This document shows, one piece after another, positions 60,201 through 64,000 of a stretch of DNA of 64,000 nt (positions within the stretch are counted from its first letter, which is position 1; every line of letters starts with the position of its first letter). The notes beneath the pieces are model-generated. The model did not search any database. It worked only from the letters and a program-made list of their open reading frames with translations, and was not told where the DNA came from. The position numbers were made by a program, and so were the translations under genes. Source of the stretch: Chrysopilus asiliformis (taxonomy: Eukaryota; Arthropoda; Insecta; Diptera; Rhagionidae); assembly GCA_964034945.1 (NCBI GenBank), contig OZ035963.1, positions 48,944,032 through 49,008,031 of the forward strand, given 5' to 3'.

Positions 60201-63200
60201 CTACTAAGAACAAGCCTTTAAAAATTCGAGAAAAATATTTCCCGGGTGGATAAGGTCTCGGAAATATTTTTTCCACTAAGAACAAGCCTCCAAAAATTCG
60301 AGAAAAATATTTCCCGAATGGAAAAGGTCTTGGAAATATTTTTCCTACTAAGAACAAGCCTTTAAAAATTCGAGAAAAATATTTCCCGGGTGGATAAGGT
60401 CTCGGAAATATTTTTTCCACTAAGAACAAGCCTCCAAAAATTCGAGAAAAATATTTCCCGGGTGGATAAGGTCTCGGAAATATTTTTCCTACTAAGAACA
60501 AGCCTCTAAAAATTCGAGAAAAGTATTTTCCGAGTGGAAAAGGTCTTGGAAATATTTTTCCTATTAACAACAAGCCTCTAAAAATTCGAGGAAAATATTT
60601 CCCGAGTGGAACAGTTCTTGGAAATATTTTTCCTACTAAGAACAGGCCTCTAAAAATTCGAGAAAAATATTTTCCGAGTGGAAAAGGTCTCGGAAAATTT
60701 TTTTTAACTAAGAACAAGCCTCTAAAAATTCGAGAAAAATATTTCCCGAGTGGAAAAGGTATTGGAAATATTTTTCTTATTTAGAACAAACCTCTAAAAA
60801 TTCGAGAAAAATATTTCCCGGGTGGAAAAGGTCTTGGAAATATTTTTCCTACTCAGAACAAGTCTCTAAAAATTCGAGAAAAATATTTCCCGGGTGGAAA
60901 AGGTCTTGGAAATATTTTTCCTACTCAGAGAAAGCCTCTAAAAATTCGAGCAAAATATTTCCCGAGTGGAAACGGTCTCGGAAATATTTTTCCTACTAAG
61001 AAAAAGCCTATAAAAATCCAAGAAAAATATTTCACGGATGGAAAAGTCTGGAAAATATTTTTCCTACTAAGAAGAAGCTTCTAAAATTCGAGAAAAATAT
61101 TTCCCGGGTGGAAAAGGTCTTGGAAATATTTTTCCTACTCGGAACAAGCCTCTAAAAATTCGAGAAAAATATTTCGCTGGTGGAAAAGGTCTTGGAAATA
61201 TTTTTCCTACTAAGAAAAAGCCTCTAAAAATTCGAGAAAAATATTTTCCGGATGGAAAAGGTCTCGGAAATATTTTTCCTACTCAGAACCAGCCTCTAAA
61301 AATTCGAGAAAAATATTTCCCGGGTGGAAAAGTTCTCGGAAATATTTTTCCTACTAAAAACAAGACTCTAAAAATTCGAGAAAAATATTTCCCGAATAGA
61401 AAAGGTCTCGGAAATATTTTTTCCACTAAGAAAAAGCCTCTAAAAATTCGAGAAAAATATTTCCCGGGTGGAAAAGGTCTCGAAAATATTTTTCTTGCTA
61501 AAAACAAGCCTTTTAAAATTCGAGAAAAATATTTCCCGAATAGAAAAGATCTCGGAAATATTTTTTCCACTAAGAACAAGGCTCTAAAAATTCGAGAAAA
61601 ATATTTCCCGAATAGAAAAGGTCTCGGAAATATTTTTTCCACTAAGAAAAAGCCTCTAAAAATTCGAGAAAAATATTTCCCGGGTGGAAAAGGTATTGAA
61701 AATATTTTTCTTATTAAGAACAAGCCTCTAAAAACTCGAGAAAAATATTTCCCGAATGGAAAAGGTCTCGGAAATATTTTTCCTACTAAGAACAAGCTTT
61801 AAAAATTCGAGAAAAATATTTCCCGGGTGGATAAGGTCTCGGAAATATTTTTTCCACTAAGAACAAGCCTCCAAAAATTCGAGAAAAATATTTCCCGGGT
61901 GGATAAGGTCTCGGAAATATTTTTCCTACTAAGAACAAGCCTCTAAAAATTCGAGAAAAGTATTTTCCGAGTGGAAAAGGTCTTGGAAATATTTTTCCTA
62001 TTAACGACAAGCCTCTAAAAATTCGAGGAAAATATTTCCCGAGTGGAACAGTTCTTGGAAATATTTTTCCTACTAAGAACAGGCCTCTAAAAATTCGAGA
62101 AAAATATTTCCCGAGTGGAAAAGGTCTCGGAAAATTTTTTTTAACTAAGAACAAGCCTCTAAAAATTCGAGAAAAATATTTCCCGAGTGGAAAAGGTATT
62201 GGAAATATTTTTCTTATTTAGAACAAACCTCTAAAAATTCGAGAAAAATATTTCCCGGGTGGAAAAGGTCTTGGAAATATTTTTCCTACTCAGAACAAGT
62301 CTCTAAAAATTCGAGAAAAATATTTCCCGGGTGGAAAAGGTCTTGGAAATATTTTTCCTACTCAGAGAAAGCCTCTAAAAATTCGAGCAAAATATTTCCC
62401 GAGTGGAAACGGTCTCGGAAATATTTTTCCTACTAAGAAAAAGCCTATAAAAATCCAAGAAAAATATTTCACGGATGGAAAAGTCTGGAAAATATTTTTC
62501 CTACTAAGAAGAAGCTTCTAAAATTCGAGAAAAATATTTCCCGGGTGGAAAAGGTCTTGGAAATATTTTTCCTACTCGGAACAAGCCTCTAAAAATTCGA
62601 GAAAAATATTTCGCTGGTGGAAAAGGTCTTGGAAATATTTTTCCTACTAAGAAAAAGCCTCTAAAAATTCGAGAAAAATATTTTCCGGATGGAAAAGGTC
62701 TCGGAAATATTTTTCCTACTCAGAACCAGCCTCTAAAAATTCGAGAAAAATATTTCCCGGGTGGAAAAGTTCTCGGAAATATTTTTCCTACTAAAAACAA
62801 GACTCTAAAAATTCGAGAAAAATATTTCCCGAATAGAAAAGGTCTCGGAAATATTTTTTCCACTAAGAAAAAGCCTCTAAAAATTTGAAAAAAATATTTC
62901 CCCGGTGGAAAAGGTCTCGGAAATATTTTTCCTACTCAGAGCAAGCCTCTAAAAATTGGAGAAAAATATTTCCCCGGTGGAAAAGGTCTCGGAAATATTT
63001 TTCCTACTCAGAGCAAGCCTCTAAAAATTCGAAAAAAATATTTCCCGCTTAGAAAAGGTCTCAGAAATATTTTTCCTGCTAAGAACAAGTCTCTAAAAAT
63101 TCGAGAAAAATATTTCCCGAATAGAAAAGATCTCGGAAATATTTATTCCACTAAGAACAAGGCTCTAAAAATTCGAGAAAAATATTTCCCGAATAGAAAA

Positions 63201-64000
63201 GGTCTCGGAAATATTTTTTCCACTAAGAAAAAGCCTCTAAAAATTCGAGAAAAATATTTCCCGGGTGGAAAAGGTATTGAAAATATTTTTCTTATTAAGA
63301 ACAAGCCTCTAAAAATTCGAGAAAAATATTTCGCGGGTGGAAAAGGTCTCGGAAATATTTTTCCTACTAAGAAGAAGCCTCTAAAAATTCGAGAAAAATA
63401 TTTCCCGGATAAAAAAGGTCTCGGAAATATTTTTCCTACTAAGAACAAGCATCTAAAAATTCGAGAAAAATATTTCCGGGGTGGAAAAGGTCTCGGAAAT
63501 ATTTTTCCTACTAAGAACAAGCTTCTAAAAACTCGAGAAAAATATTTCCCGAATGGAAAAGGTCTTGGAAATATTTTTCCTACTAAGAACAAGCCTTTAA
63601 AAATTCGAGAAAAATATTTCCCGGGTGGAAAAGGTCTGGAAAATATTTTTCCTACTAAGAACAGGCCTCTAAAAATTCGATAAAAATATTTCCCGAGTGG
63701 AAAAGGTCTTGGAAATATTTTTCCTATTAAGAACAAGCCTCTAAAAATTCGAGAAAAATATTTTCCGAGTGGAAAAGGTCTTGGAAATATTTTTCCTACT
63801 AAGGACAAGCCTCTAAAAACTCGAGAAAAATATTTCCCGTGTCGAAAAGGTCTTGGAAATATTTTTCCTGCTAAGAAAAAGCCTCTAAAAATTCGAGAAA
63901 AATATTTCACGGATGGAAAAGTCTGGAAAATATTTTTCCTACTAAGAACAAGCTTCTAAAAACTCGAGAAAAATATTTCCCGTGTGGAAAAGGTCTTGGA
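39277..64000. repeat. 72-bp satellite array, right segment (continues past window)
   Basis: The same monomer in the same orientation and in register with the left segment across the island. The right part is arranged in higher-order repeats. The array has no end in the window; the last bases are mid-monomer. Open - strand frames reach 434 codons (45,944-47,248), built from a 24-residue unit such as FLVGKIFPRPFPPGKYFSRI plus four residues. I do not call them genes. Confidence 0.98.
48649..62044. repeat. Higher-order repeat domain within the satellite
   Basis: The marker GTGGAACAGTTCTTGG, followed about 80-100 bp later by CTCGGAAAATTTTTTTTAAC, recurs at about 48,649, 50,980, 52,635, 54,247, 55,859, 57,081, 58,735, 60,607 and 62,044. 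The intervals are about 2,331, 1,655, 1,612, 1,612, 1,222, 1,654, 1,872 and 1,437 bp. Most are near whole multiples of 72. The 1,612 and 2,331 units share one 44-bp deletion junction (GTATTGAAATATTTCCCG). Confidence 0.85.

Larger units (their letters stand above)
24046..64000 (+). other. Putative intron 3 of the receptor, running out of the window and containing the satellite
   Basis: Donor GTAAAT follows exon 3. No exon for TM5-TM7 was recognised up to the window end. If the gene is complete and correctly assembled, this is one intron of at least 39.9 kb, mostly 72-bp satellite. The alternatives are a truncated gene or a wrong join in the assembly. Confidence 0.5.

Noticed and set aside
25431..64000. 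CRISPR-like array of regular repeats
   Set aside because: The repeats are contiguous 72-bp monomers with no unique spacers, in an insect genomic context with spliced genes.

Overview
The window looks like nuclear DNA from an insect. It is AT-rich, carries many degenerate non-autonomous transposons, and holds three exons of one recognisable gene, split by canonical GT-AG introns. The translated exons match an insect allatostatin-A receptor, a rhodopsin-class peptide GPCR. The order (a fly, for example) is an inference I cannot settle from this sequence.

Layout. 1-14,968: no gene recognised. This part is dense in short transposons: a recurrent ACCCGTATGGTGA family with internal GTCY tetranucleotide tracts, a hAT-type element with a perfect 8-bp target duplication and a second element nested in it, piggyBac-like TTAA elements, several foldback elements, a (TC)n tract and a hexanucleotide tract. 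14,969-24,045: receptor exons 1-3 on the + strand, separated by introns of about 8.1 kb and 226 bp. The three exons join without frame conflict into 242 codons: the extracellular N-terminus, TM1-TM4 and the start of the second extracellular loop. TM5-TM7 and the C-terminus are not in the window. 24,046-25,430: start of the next intron, with two more MITEs. 25,431-64,000: one head-to-tail satellite array of a 72-bp monomer, about 520 copies, running off the window. It is interrupted once, by a roughly 1.1-kb insertion at 38,163-39,276.

If the remaining receptor exons lie beyond the window, the satellite is inside an intron of a neuropeptide receptor gene and that intron exceeds 39 kb. The 72-bp monomer has internal dyad symmetry. 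The array is organised at several levels: a near-perfect 2,872-bp tandem duplication at its left end, 5-7-kb block duplications in the middle, and higher-order repeats of about 1.2-2.3 kb on the right. Because 72 is a multiple of three, the array produces long open frames (up to 434 codons on the - strand, 274 on the + strand). I treat these as repeat artefacts, not genes.

All calls come from reading the sequence. No alignment, expression or database evidence was available.
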